Assembly (NCBI RefSeq): GCF_009725165.1
Contig: NZ_WNZW01000001.1
Location: 372,001 to 436,000, forward strand
Source of the DNA: Paenibacillus woosongensis
GTDB lineage: Bacteria > Bacillota > Bacilli > Paenibacillales > Paenibacillaceae
Length of the DNA stretch: 64,000 nucleotides
Direction of reading: 5' to 3'
Position 1 is the stretch's first letter. Every line of letters starts with the position of its first letter. Positions 45,428 to 54,206 of the stretch are shown here, piece by piece. Made by a program: the position numbers and the translations under genes. The notes under the pieces are model-generated. The model worked only from the letters and a program-made list of their open reading frames with translations, searched no databases and was not told the origin of the DNA.

Positions 45428-46594
45428 TTAACGCCCAACCCACAGCAGCAACAAGGACTGGATCAGCCCAATCATGCCGCCTAGCAGTACACCGAGCCAG
45501 GTAATGGCTCTAAATTCCTTGCCGGAGACGCTGAGTATTACCTCCTCCAGCCGTTCAACAGGAAACTTCTGAACCTGTTCCTTCACGAGCTGCGGCAGCC
45601 GGACCGCCTTCATCGCTGGCGGTATGACGCGAGCGATCAGGCGCAGCATGCGGTTCGCAAGGCTGGGTACCGCGGCTGCAGCTTGACCGTACCACGGCTC
45701 AAGCAGTGAAGCTAGCTTTACGCCCTCAGCCTTGGCCATCCATGCCTCCAGCGGAAGCTCGTCCAGCTTCTCCCCGATCCAGGCTTCTGGCTCGCTCCCC
45801 GCCAAAGAGCGCAGCACCTCGCCGACCGGCTTCTCGCCGTAAATTTCCATGCGCGCTCGGATCGCGGAAGCGACCTTTGCGCGGGCTTCTTCGCCCTGCA
45901 AAGCGCGGACAAGGGTAGGCGTAAGCTTCTGGACCAGCTTCTCCTCATCCAAAAAGATCGCGGCCATCGTACCGAGAAATCCGCCTGCATTGTCCGCAAG
46001 TCCGGCGGCCATTTTGGCGAGCAGCCGCTGCCCTTGCGAGGAGAGCAGCTCCTCCGCTACGGCATCTAGAATCACATCGGCTGCCGCTTCGCTCCACACT
46101 TGACGATTATCCTCTGACCAGCCTGGGACCAAGCTTTTTAGCGGCTTCTGTTCCCAGCCGTATTTATGCCATGCATGCCGGAAACCGTACTGAAGAATTG
46201 CCGTGAGGGCTGAGGCTGATCTGCCTTTAACGGCTTCCCACTCCTCTTCCGACCAGATTCGCAAGGCTGCTTCCTTTACCGTCAGACTGCTGCTAACCCA
46301 GCGGTTTAATAATTGGCCCATTTTCTCCTCTGCCTGAAGACGAAACTCCGGCCGCATTACCATATCCTGCAGCCCTTCCGCCGTAACGAGATAATCGGAG
46401 ACCACATTGCCTAAAGACTCTGCAATGTCTTCCCTTCGCTTTGGAATTAGCCCCGGTGTAAACGGGACGCGCCATTTGCCGATCATAACCGGGCTTCTCG
46501 GATGAAAAAGCATTTTTATTGCAAAATGATTCGTGACTCCGCCAACAAACGCAGCTATGGCGACGCTAACTACAATGTATAACCAGTCTGCCAA
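45428..46594 (-). CDS. yheB: DUF445 family membrane protein YheB
   Basis: 388 residues. The DUF445 signature is at the N-terminus (AFVGGVTNHFAIKMLFHPRSPVMIGKWRVPFTPGLIPKRREDIAESLGNVV) after a first helix, with a second helix at the very C-terminus (GVLLGGMIGLIQSLLLLW). The long middle is amphipathic helix. TTG start at 46594 with GGGAGG nine bases upstream. In B. subtilis YheB is a forespore/spore-linked membrane protein of unknown role. Confidence 0.88.
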   Translation of the reverse strand: MADWLYIVVSVAIAAFVGGVTNHFAIKMLFHPRSPVMIGKWRVPFTPGLIPKRREDIAESLGNVVSDYLVTAEGLQDMVMRPEFRLQAEEKMGQLLNRWVSSSLTVKEAALRIWSEEEWEAVKGRSASALTAILQYGFRHAWHKYGWEQKPLKSLVPGWSEDNRQVWSEAAADVILDAVAEELLSSQGQRLLAKMAAGLADNAGGFLGTMAAIFLDEEKLVQKLTPTLVRALQGEEARAKVASAIRARMEIYGEKPVGEVLRSLAGSEPEAWIGEKLDELPLEAWMAKAEGVKLASLLEPWYGQAAAAVPSLANRMLRLIARVIPPAMKAVRLPQLVKEQVQKFPVERLEEVILSVSGKEFRAITWLGVLLGGMIGLIQSLLLLWVGR

Positions 46595-46773
46595 CCTTCA
46601 AATCCTCCCTGTATGTCCCTTAAAAATATGTCCGATATGCATCTTGAACTGTGCAAAGTTATTTCAAGGATAGGTTAATCACCAAGGATTCTATGTCCTC
46701 ATATGATGCATTACATGTATTTACGAAGACGCATCCAAGACATCAAGCCTAAGCTTGGAAGGAGATCCGCTTC

Positions 46774-48141
46774 ATGCACTCCAAAAAAATTAAGGTACAG
46801 ATCATGAAACCGGGTTTGCTGGAGGATGACTGTCTCGTGCTCGGAGAGCTGCTGATTAAGCAGCTGAAAATTCCGACCAATCAGCCGCTTCAGCTATCCT
46901 TCGGTTCATTCCGGCACAATGTCAAAGTCATTCCCTTATCCCGGTTAGACGGGATCCGGATCAGCCAAGGACTTGCCAAAAGCATGGCTCTTCCAGCGAG
47001 GTCGACGCTTCGGATCTTTTATCGCCCCCAATCCTCCACCATTCAGCTTGGTCCGATTATCGGTGTCCTAATCAGCCAGGATTACCCTAATGTAACGGAA
47101 AGGCCTTTTGGCCCCATCACCCAATTCTGCCGGGAACTCGCTAATGCTTGTCAACGACAAGGTGTCTTTGTTTATTTCTTTACCCCGTCCCATATCGGAA
47201 GCAGCAGCTCGAAGGTGACGGGATGGCTTTATGCAGATGGCTGGAAGAAAACCGAGCTTCCGGCCGCAAACGTGTTCTATAATCGCCTGACATCGCGCAA
47301 ATTGGAGAATAAACCTAGCGTACAGCATTTCATGAAAGAAGTAAAATCCCTCTACGGCAGCCATTACTTCAATGAAAAGTTCCTGGATAAAACCGAAGTT
47401 TTCGACGCGCTTGGCAAGGCTCCTTCGGTGGCGGGATATATGCCAGAATCGCACTTGTTCCGCAATTACGCCATGCTGAAGTCAATGTGCAGCAGGCACC
47501 CTACCGTGTTCCTCAAGCCAATCAAAGGAAGCCTCGGCAAAGGGATTATCCGCATATCCCGGCTGGACGGCGGCGGATATCAGACGCTGACCGCTCAAGT
47601 TGGCGGCACCCAGAAGCACAATTACGCCAGTCTTTCCAAATTGTTCACTGCCCTTTCCGGGAAAATGAAATCGACGCGGTACCAGATCCAGCAAGGACTC
47701 CACCTGATACTTATGGACCGGCGGCCAGTAGATTTCAGAGCATTGGTACAGAAGAACAGGTTCGGCAAATGGAGCGTTACTTCCGTTGTCGCCCGGATTG
47801 CAAATGATCAGCATTTCGTATCCAATCTGGCACGAGGCGGCTCGCTCTGCACGCTGAGGAATGCGATATCGCGCAGCTCACTTCCGCCGGCAGCCAAGAA
47901 GAAGTTAAATGTCAGGCTCAAGAAGGCGGCTCTCGATATCGCGCTTGGCATTGACCAACAAATTCCGGCTCATTTCGGGGAACTCGGCATTGATCTAGCA
48001 GTCGACCAGCATGGCCGTATTTGGCTGCTTGAAGTGAATTCCAAACCTTCAAAGAACGATAATACGCCGCTTGGCGGGAGCAAAATACGCCCTTCCGTCA
48101 AGCAAGTAATCGAATATTCGCGCTTTTTGTCCGGCTTCTAA
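46774..48141 (+). CDS. YheC/YheD family ATP-grasp protein, paralogue 1 (long, YheD type)
   Basis: 455 residues. A beta-rich N-terminal domain (about 1-95; B. subtilis YheD is also about 450) precedes an ATP-grasp domain: LKPIKGSLGKGIIRI (ATP lysine), DFRALVQKN, and the metal-binding LGIDLAVDQHGR...LLEVNSKPS with Glu and Asn. YheC/YheD are spore-coat-associated ATP-grasp proteins in B. subtilis; the reaction is unknown. GGAAGGAG precedes the ATG. It is the first of five tandem paralogues. Confidence 0.9.
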   Translation: MHSKKIKVQIMKPGLLEDDCLVLGELLIKQLKIPTNQPLQLSFGSFRHNVKVIPLSRLDGIRISQGLAKSMALPARSTLRIFYRPQSSTIQLGPIIGVLISQDYPNVTERPFGPITQFCRELANACQRQGVFVYFFTPSHIGSSSSKVTGWLYADGWKKTELPAANVFYNRLTSRKLENKPSVQHFMKEVKSLYGSHYFNEKFLDKTEVFDALGKAPSVAGYMPESHLFRNYAMLKSMCSRHPTVFLKPIKGSLGKGIIRISRLDGGGYQTLTAQVGGTQKHNYASLSKLFTALSGKMKSTRYQIQQGLHLILMDRRPVDFRALVQKNRFGKWSVTSVVARIANDQHFVSNLARGGSLCTLRNAISRSSLPPAAKKKLNVRLKKAALDIALGIDQQIPAHFGELGIDLAVDQHGRIWLLEVNSKPSKNDNTPLGGSKIRPSVKQVIEYSRFLSGF

Positions 48142-48156
48142 GCAAGGAGGAATCCG

Positions 48157-49278
48157 ATGAATCCCTCTTCACAAGGCATTGTAGGCATCATGGTAAGCGA
48201 ATGCGCAGGCCCCCTTCCTTTTGCGGAAGCGGCATTTTGCCGTCAATTATGTCATATCGGCCGCCGGCAGAAAATGACGATATATGTTTTTTGTCCGGGG
48301 TGGGTTACCCCAGGCAGCAGGAGCATCCCTGGATATACGTTTGAGAACGGCAAATGGATACGAAAGCCGTTTCCGGCCCCGGAAATCATTTACGATCGCT
48401 GCATTTCCCACGACAAAAGACAGCAGCGGCGCAAGCAGCGATGTTTGGCGTCCCTTTCCGAGCTGCAGCCCTTTCTTTATCTAGCACGGGCTCTTACCGG
48501 CAAATGGTCCGTCTATCAGGCACTCAAAAAAAATCGCTTCATAGCCCCCTACCTTCCCGATACGCTTCGATACGAAAGCCCTGAACAATTGAACCAGTGG
48601 CTGCTCGCACAGGAAGGGGGAGCCTTCCTGAAGCCGCAAAACGGTACGCACGGAAAGCGGACGTTGCATGTCCAAAATATCAAAGGGAGTTTAGGTGACG
48701 GGCTAATGATTACAGGCAGAAGCGGCAGCAATCAATTGTTCCGCAAAAAATTCCGCTCCAAGGAAGATGGACTGGATTGGATACACCGGTTCATCGCGAA
48801 CAGGGCATACCTGATGCAACCTTACTTGCGGCTGAACAATAGCAAAGATGAACCTTTCGATGTCAGAGTACTAATGCAAAAAAACGAAAATGGCATGTGG
48901 AGCATGACAGGTATGGCAGTACGAGCCGGACGCAAGCACTCCCTCACCTCTAATCTGCATGGCGGCGGAACTGCGCATAAAGCCGTTCCTTATCTGACCA
49001 AAGAGTTCGGCGAACACCGCGGCATTCAGACCGTAAGAATTATTCAGCGTCTCGCAGAAGCCATTCCTGAACATTTGGAATCCCATTTCGGCCGGCTCGC
49101 AGAGCTCGGAATCGACTTTGGCGTAGAACCGGGCGGGCATGTATGGATTCTCGAGGTCAATTCCAAGCCGGGCAGATCATCCTTCTTCCGTATCGGCGAT
49201 ATGCAAGGCGCCCGAAAATCCGTGGAAAACCCGATACAGTATGCACGTTACTTGTTGCTTCGCAAAACTCTAGCTTAG
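48157..49278 (+). CDS. YheC/YheD family ATP-grasp protein, paralogue 2 (short, YheC type)
   Basis: 373 residues without the long N-terminal beta domain. LKPQNGTHGKRTLHV is the ATP-loop region (Gly-Lys where the others have Gly-Ile), DVRVLMQKN and LGIDFGVEPGGHVWILEVNSKPGR complete the grasp. AGGAGG precedes the ATG, 15 bp after paralogue 1. Same presumed operon. Confidence 0.9.
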   Translation: MNPSSQGIVGIMVSECAGPLPFAEAAFCRQLCHIGRRQKMTIYVFCPGWVTPGSRSIPGYTFENGKWIRKPFPAPEIIYDRCISHDKRQQRRKQRCLASLSELQPFLYLARALTGKWSVYQALKKNRFIAPYLPDTLRYESPEQLNQWLLAQEGGAFLKPQNGTHGKRTLHVQNIKGSLGDGLMITGRSGSNQLFRKKFRSKEDGLDWIHRFIANRAYLMQPYLRLNNSKDEPFDVRVLMQKNENGMWSMTGMAVRAGRKHSLTSNLHGGGTAHKAVPYLTKEFGEHRGIQTVRIIQRLAEAIPEHLESHFGRLAELGIDFGVEPGGHVWILEVNSKPGRSSFFRIGDMQGARKSVENPIQYARYLLLRKTLA

Positions 49279-49353
49279 CCTGATGCAGTATTATGCTTTG
49301 AGTCTGGCATTGGAAGCTGTTTTGCTTCGCAAAACGATTAGGAGGATAAATTC

Positions 49354-50727
49354 ATGAGTTTGACTTACTGCAATGTCCATTTCACGCAGCAGCCCCAAAG
49401 GGTCGTCTACGTGTCGGGATCATTAATGAAGAACCTGAAATTATCAGGCAAGAAGTCCGTTCATCTCAGACTGGGCCAAGACCGCATTCCTGCAACAGTC
49501 AAACCGATTAACAAACCAGGCAACCATATCTACCTTGCATCGAGCGTTCGTAAAGGAATCAAAGTTCCGAAATCAGGAGCCATATACCTTCGCAGTAATC
49601 AAGAGGGCGAGGTACATCTGGGCCCGCTAATCGGCGTGTTATCAGACGGCCCCGCAGGCTCCACCCAAAATCGGTTCGGTTCCAGAACAACCTTCATCAA
49701 GCAGCTTCTGAAGCTGGGAAGCAAACAGTCCTATATATTTGCCTTTACCCCGCGCGATATCAACTGGGAACAGGAAACCGTCAACGGCTATTTTCTGAAC
49801 GAATCCGGGCATTTCTACCGCAAAATAGTTCCGCTGCCAGATGTCGTCTATAACCGCCTGCCCAGCCGCCGGGCGGAGACGACCTCATCCATCGGTCTGC
49901 TTCGGGAGCGGTTCATTCGCAAGAAAATTCCGTTCTTCAACTGGAGCTTCTTTAACAAATCGGATATATATAAGCTGCTGGAACGAGATCCCACAGTCAA
50001 CCGTTACGTGCCGGAATCGGTTATGAACCCTACACCCGAGCAAATTAAAGATTTGCTCGACCGCCACTCGCTCATTTATTACAAACCGAATAACGGAAGC
50101 CTGGGAAATGGCATTTACAGACTTTCTCACGTTCCAAAAAACGGTTATTATGCCCGTTACCGTCTGCGGGGGAAAAATGCGCTGCTGCGCTTTAGCTCCT
50201 TCGGCAGCCTGATGCGCACCCTCCAAGCAAGGCATGGCCGTTCGCTCCGCAGCTACGTAGCACAGCAGGGTATCCGCCTTATCGAAATTGACGGCTGCCC
50301 CATCGACTTCCGGTTTCATATGCATAAGAACGGCAGGAACAACTGGGTTGTTGTCGGCATCGGAGCCAAGAAAGCAGGAAAAGGCAGCGTAACAACCCAT
50401 CTTAAGAACGGAGGTTCGCTGTTGACTCCCGAACAGGCGCTTGGCCGCGCCTTCGGCTCAAGAGCCGATGAGGTGCTGCGTCATGCCAAGAATGTCGCCA
50501 TTACGCTGGCCCAAGCCATAGAGTATCACCACCAGCATTTGATTGGTGAGATCGGCTTCGATATTGGAATAGACAAGGACGAAAAAATATGGATGTTCGA
50601 GGCCAATGCCAAGCCGGGAAGATCTATATTCCAGCATCCGTCTCTAAGAGCCGAGGGTAAAGCATCCGTTGAACATATTTTGGAGCACTGCCTCTATCTT
50701 AGTAAATTCCGTAGGAGGGAAGGCTGA
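49354..50727 (+). CDS. YheC/YheD family ATP-grasp protein, paralogue 3 (long, YheD type)
   Basis: 457 residues. N-terminal beta-rich domain (about 1-90), then ATP-grasp with YKPNNGSLGNGIYRLS, DFRFHMHKN and IGFDIGIDKDEKIWMFEANAKPGR. AGGAGGATAAATTC precedes the ATG. Its stop overlaps the next start by one base (TGATG). Confidence 0.9.
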   Translation: MSLTYCNVHFTQQPQRVVYVSGSLMKNLKLSGKKSVHLRLGQDRIPATVKPINKPGNHIYLASSVRKGIKVPKSGAIYLRSNQEGEVHLGPLIGVLSDGPAGSTQNRFGSRTTFIKQLLKLGSKQSYIFAFTPRDINWEQETVNGYFLNESGHFYRKIVPLPDVVYNRLPSRRAETTSSIGLLRERFIRKKIPFFNWSFFNKSDIYKLLERDPTVNRYVPESVMNPTPEQIKDLLDRHSLIYYKPNNGSLGNGIYRLSHVPKNGYYARYRLRGKNALLRFSSFGSLMRTLQARHGRSLRSYVAQQGIRLIEIDGCPIDFRFHMHKNGRNNWVVVGIGAKKAGKGSVTTHLKNGGSLLTPEQALGRAFGSRADEVLRHAKNVAITLAQAIEYHHQHLIGEIGFDIGIDKDEKIWMFEANAKPGRSIFQHPSLRAEGKASVEHILEHCLYLSKFRRREG

Positions 50728-51851
50728 TGATCCAGCACATCGCTGAAAAAAAACCCGTGGTTGCCGTTCTAACCGTAGAAGACCCGGAATCCCTGTTCCG
50801 CGGTAATAAAGCCAACTTCAGAGATATTATCAATACCGGCAAGGATCTAGACTTTCCCGTCTACGTCGTGACTGCAAAGGATTTGAAGCTGTCAGCCAAA
50901 CGGATCCGGGGGTACCACTACAACTCCGAGAGTAAAACCTGGTCGAAGCAATGGTTTCCTCTTCCCGATGTCGTGTATAATCGGATTCCGCACCGGGAAG
51001 ACGAGCAAAAACGTAATGTCCGCAAAAAAATCGATGAATGCATCCAGCATCGAACGATTCATATCTACAACCCCTATTTTTTCAATAAACGCAAGCTGTT
51101 CGAATGGCTGAAGAGGAACCGTTCTACTAAAGCGTTTGTTCCAAATACCAGGAGGCTTCTTGGTCCCAGAACGCTTGAGGCCATGCTCCTAATCTACGGG
51201 CGCCTCTATTTAAAGCCGGAATCCGGCAAGGCCGGCAAAGGAATCATGCTCCTGCAATATGAGGAGGAGCATGAAAAACCTTTTCGTTTAACGATCCAGG
51301 GCCAAAGATACAGAAATATCGTTTACCGGACCGACAAGCTAGACCTGCTCTGGAAACGAATAAAAAAAGAAATGAGAAAGGCTCCCTATATCATGCAGGA
51401 AGCCATCAAACTCACCACGTACCGGGACCGCAATTTTGACCTGCGCATACTCGTGCAAAAAACGGGTAAAGGGGCATGGATGGTCACTGGCGTTGGCGCG
51501 CGGCTCGCTGGCATTAAGAGAATTACCACCCATGTGCCTCAAGGCGGCAGCATCGAATCGCCCGAAAAGCTGTTAACTCCTACTTTCGGCAGCGAGATGA
51601 CCAACGCAATCATTAATCGCCTTAGATCCAACGCCGTGCTCATCGCCAAGCAAATTGAAAAAGCATGCGGGCATATGCTTGGTGAAATGTCCATGGATCT
51701 CGGCATTGATACAGGAGGAAACATGTGGTTCTTTGAGGCGAACAGCAAACCGATGAAATTCGATGAACCGCAAATCCGCAAAAAATCGCTCGAACGAATT
51801 TTTCAATACAGTCAGCATTTGGCCAGTCAACCCAAGAACCCATCCGCTTAA
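50727..51851 (+). CDS. YheC/YheD family ATP-grasp protein, paralogue 4 (short)
   Basis: 374 residues. ATP-loop LKPESGKAGKGIMLL, FDLRILVQKTG and MSMDLGIDTGGNMWFFEANSKPMK. It starts on the A of the previous gene's TGA, so translation is coupled; GTAGGAGGGAAGGCTG supplies the ribosome-binding site. Confidence 0.9.
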   Translation: MIQHIAEKKPVVAVLTVEDPESLFRGNKANFRDIINTGKDLDFPVYVVTAKDLKLSAKRIRGYHYNSESKTWSKQWFPLPDVVYNRIPHREDEQKRNVRKKIDECIQHRTIHIYNPYFFNKRKLFEWLKRNRSTKAFVPNTRRLLGPRTLEAMLLIYGRLYLKPESGKAGKGIMLLQYEEEHEKPFRLTIQGQRYRNIVYRTDKLDLLWKRIKKEMRKAPYIMQEAIKLTTYRDRNFDLRILVQKTGKGAWMVTGVGARLAGIKRITTHVPQGGSIESPEKLLTPTFGSEMTNAIINRLRSNAVLIAKQIEKACGHMLGEMSMDLGIDTGGNMWFFEANSKPMKFDEPQIRKKSLERIFQYSQHLASQPKNPSA

Positions 51852-51896
51852 GCCGGAATATTGTGAACCGACTACCGTATAAAGAAGGTGAACGTA

Positions 51897-53003
51897 TTGT
51901 CGCAACCTGTTCTTGGCATATTGACGCTGTATATGAATGATAAGAAGCAGCTGGAGGAACGTCATATCTATCAGAAGATGATCGTCGAAGGCCAAAAGAT
52001 GGGTCTGGATGTCTTCGTATTCACTCCGATGGATGTCCATCATGAGAAGAAACTAGTTCATTCCCTGCAATTTGATCCAAAATCAAAGAAATGGTCACGC
52101 AAGTGGCGCAGCTTCCCGAATCTCATCTTCGACAGGGGACGCATTCAGAAAAACAAGCGATTCGAGCAGCTGGTCAAATTTCGCAATCGCTATAACAACA
52201 GCTTCACATTCCTGAACCGGCCGATTCGCGATAAATGGGCGATTTATCAACTTCTATCCAGCAAGCCAAGATTCAGGCCCCATTTACCGGAAACGGCCAT
52301 ATTTCAGAATATGAGCGATGTATATCGATTCATGCGGAATTATTCGTGCGTTTATATTAAGCCCATGCAGGGAACCGGCGGGAGGGGAATCTTGCGGGTC
52401 GACCGATTGGGGAAGGAGCTTTACCTGATTCAGGGCAGAGCGTTGACCAGGAAAATTATCCCGGCACAAAAGATGCATAAGGCGAGGCTGGCTCCATATT
52501 TAATCCGCTGGAAAGCGAAAAAAAACTATCTCATTCAGCAGGGAATTGAAATAAAGCTGCCAAACGGCCGGGTACATGATTTCCGCATGCTCGTTCAGAA
52601 GAACGGCGCCGGAAAATGGGCGGTGACCGGATGTGCCGGAAGGGTCGGCCCTCCGAGAAGCGTGACCTCCAATCTGCACGGCGGCGGGCATGCCGTGCCT
52701 ATGAACACGCTGCTGAAGCATGCCTCCCATAGCGAGGAGAAGCGCGTGGAAATACGCCGTACAGCCGAGAAGCTGAGCATTGATGTCGCAGCAACGCTGG
52801 AGGCGAATTATGGCGCGCTCTGCGAGCTGGCTCTTGATCTTGCGATCGATCCCAGCGGAAAAGTCTATTTGCTGGAGGTCAATCCCAAGCCCGCACGAGA
52901 GGTGTTCAATCAGTCCGGCGATCCCGAGGCATACCGGGCAGCCATTGCAAGACCGCTTGAGTACGCCATGTGGCTGCACAAACAAAAAGCCGCTTCTTCC
53001 TAA
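51897..53003 (+). CDS. YheC/YheD family ATP-grasp protein, paralogue 5 (short)
   Basis: 368 residues from a TTG at 51897 (MSQPVLGILTLY); AAGAAGGTG lies about six bases upstream, whereas a GTG three codons earlier falls inside that site. ATP-loop IKPMQGTGGRGILRV, DFRMLVQKN, LALDLAIDPSGKVYLLEVNPKPAREV. The ATP-loop Gly-Arg pair differs from the Gly-Lys of most paralogues. Last gene of the array, 45 bp after paralogue 4. Confidence 0.88.
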   Translation: MSQPVLGILTLYMNDKKQLEERHIYQKMIVEGQKMGLDVFVFTPMDVHHEKKLVHSLQFDPKSKKWSRKWRSFPNLIFDRGRIQKNKRFEQLVKFRNRYNNSFTFLNRPIRDKWAIYQLLSSKPRFRPHLPETAIFQNMSDVYRFMRNYSCVYIKPMQGTGGRGILRVDRLGKELYLIQGRALTRKIIPAQKMHKARLAPYLIRWKAKKNYLIQQGIEIKLPNGRVHDFRMLVQKNGAGKWAVTGCAGRVGPPRSVTSNLHGGGHAVPMNTLLKHASHSEEKRVEIRRTAEKLSIDVAATLEANYGALCELALDLAIDPSGKVYLLEVNPKPAREVFNQSGDPEAYRAAIARPLEYAMWLHKQKAASS

Positions 53004-53019
53004 CCGGAAGAGCGGCTTG
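52987..53019. terminator. Terminator overlapping the end of paralogue 5
   Basis: AAGCCGCTTCTTCC/GGAAGAGCGGCTT with one bulged base spans the stop codon at 53003 and serves converging transcripts. Confidence 0.6.
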
Positions 53020-53037
53020 CTTCTAGGATTGGGCGGA

Positions 53038-53739
53038 TCACTTCGCTTCGTGCGCTTCCTCGGCTTGATCGTATAGGGCGATCAGTTCGGAGAAGGAGGA
53101 GATCAGCCGATCGGCGCCGATTAATTCCTGTCCTTGGCCAAAGCCCGCATAAGCACAGCCAATGACGGTCTGGCCGTTCTCCTTGCCCGCCTCCACATCA
53201 GAGGATCGGTCCCCGATCATCCAGGCGCTGCTTACGCCATGATTATCGAGCAGAAGCCTGACCAAATCGACTTTGGTCGCCGTCTGATGCTCGCCTGCGC
53301 TGTAGATTCCCTCGAACAGCGAGAAGATGCCATGTGCATCCGCTACCTCTTTTACATAATGCTCCAGCCCGTTGCTGGCTACGAAGAGCCTGATTCCGCG
53401 CTCGTGAAGCTGCTTCAGCGTTTCGGCCACCTGCGGATACAGCTCTGTAACATATTCCTTCAGTCCGATTAGCTCCAGCTCCAGCAGCAATTCGTCCGCA
53501 CGCCGGTGCACGATTTCATCATGGTCTGGCAGCACCCTTTTCCAAATGTCATCCAGCAGCATGCCTAATCCGCCAAGTATTCTTTCCTCGGGGGGCGTCT
53601 CCCCTTCATACAAGTTCTCTGCGCGAAGCTGATCAAACAAGCGATGATATACAGGGATCAGAAGCGTTTCCGTTTTGAACAGCGTACCATCCATATCAAA
53701 GATCATGGCTTCGGGTTTCGTAAGTCGAGTGGTTTCCAT
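53038..53739 (-). CDS. HAD-superfamily phosphatase
   Basis: 233 residues from the ATG at 53739 (METTRLTKPEAMIFDMDGTL), with AGGAAGG nine bases upstream. HAD motif I DMDGTLFKTE, motif II VASNG, Lys in ATKVDLV and motif III GDRSSDVEAGKENG are present, with a helical cap (about 25-95). Phosphoglycolate-phosphatase-like family; substrate unknown. Confidence 0.88.
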   Translation of the reverse strand: METTRLTKPEAMIFDMDGTLFKTETLLIPVYHRLFDQLRAENLYEGETPPEERILGGLGMLLDDIWKRVLPDHDEIVHRRADELLLELELIGLKEYVTELYPQVAETLKQLHERGIRLFVASNGLEHYVKEVADAHGIFSLFEGIYSAGEHQTATKVDLVRLLLDNHGVSSAWMIGDRSSDVEAGKENGQTVIGCAYAGFGQGQELIGADRLISSFSELIALYDQAEEAHEAK

Positions 53740-53891
53740 GTCAGCGTTCCTTCCTGTCATTGTGTTAGCCCCATGATATTCGAAAGAGCAAACCTTGTAA
53801 ACCCCGTTTATCTATAAGTTTCCTGCTTAGAAAAAACGTACAGCGGATATCCTATCTCTGGGGAAAAATAATACTCAAGGAGGAAATACTT

Positions 53892-54158
53892 GTGAAAAAA
53901 TTGTCTGCAGCCCTACTATCGGCGTGTTTGCTATTCTCTTTAGCTTCAGCTGTAAGTGCAGCTCCGGCTAATCAGCAGGGGCAGAAAGGAATGCACACGA
54001 AGTCGACGCAGAAGACTCATAAAACTCACAAAATGAAAGCGAAGTCAACTCAACACAAAGGCATTAAAGCGAAAAGCATCAAAACCAAGAGCATTAAAAC
54101 AAAGGCTACCAAAATGCCGAAGACTGGTTTTGGCGGAGCTAGCGAGCAAACAGAATAA
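53892..54158 (+). CDS. Secreted Lys/Thr/Ser-rich small protein with C-terminal MPKTG motif
   Basis: 88 residues from a GTG at 53892, with AAGGAGG eight bases upstream. A signal peptide of about 23 residues ends at AVSA-AP. The mature part is an extremely basic repeat of KSTQ, KTHK, KAKSI and KTKSI units, then KMPKTGFGGASEQTE. MPKTG (75-79) resembles a sortase recognition motif, but there is no following hydrophobic helix or basic tail; the protein ends nine residues later. A sortase gene lies 48 bp downstream. Probably a cell-wall or matrix protein handled by that sortase (inference). Confidence 0.8.
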   Translation: MKKLSAALLSACLLFSLASAVSAAPANQQGQKGMHTKSTQKTHKTHKMKAKSTQHKGIKAKSIKTKSIKTKATKMPKTGFGGASEQTE

Positions 54159-54168
54159 GAAGGAGGAT

Positions 54169-54192
54169 GAAAGAGGGCTTACTCCCTCTTTC
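54169..54192 (+). other. Hairpin between the MPKTG gene and the sortase gene
   Basis: GAAAGAGGG/CCCTCTTTC, nine perfect base pairs with a six-base loop, placed between an AAGGAGG site and the sortase ATG. It could be an attenuator that lowers sortase expression relative to the small protein, or could bring the distant AAGGAGG near the start. Confidence 0.5.
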
Positions 54193-54206
54193 TCTCTTAT
54201 ACAATC

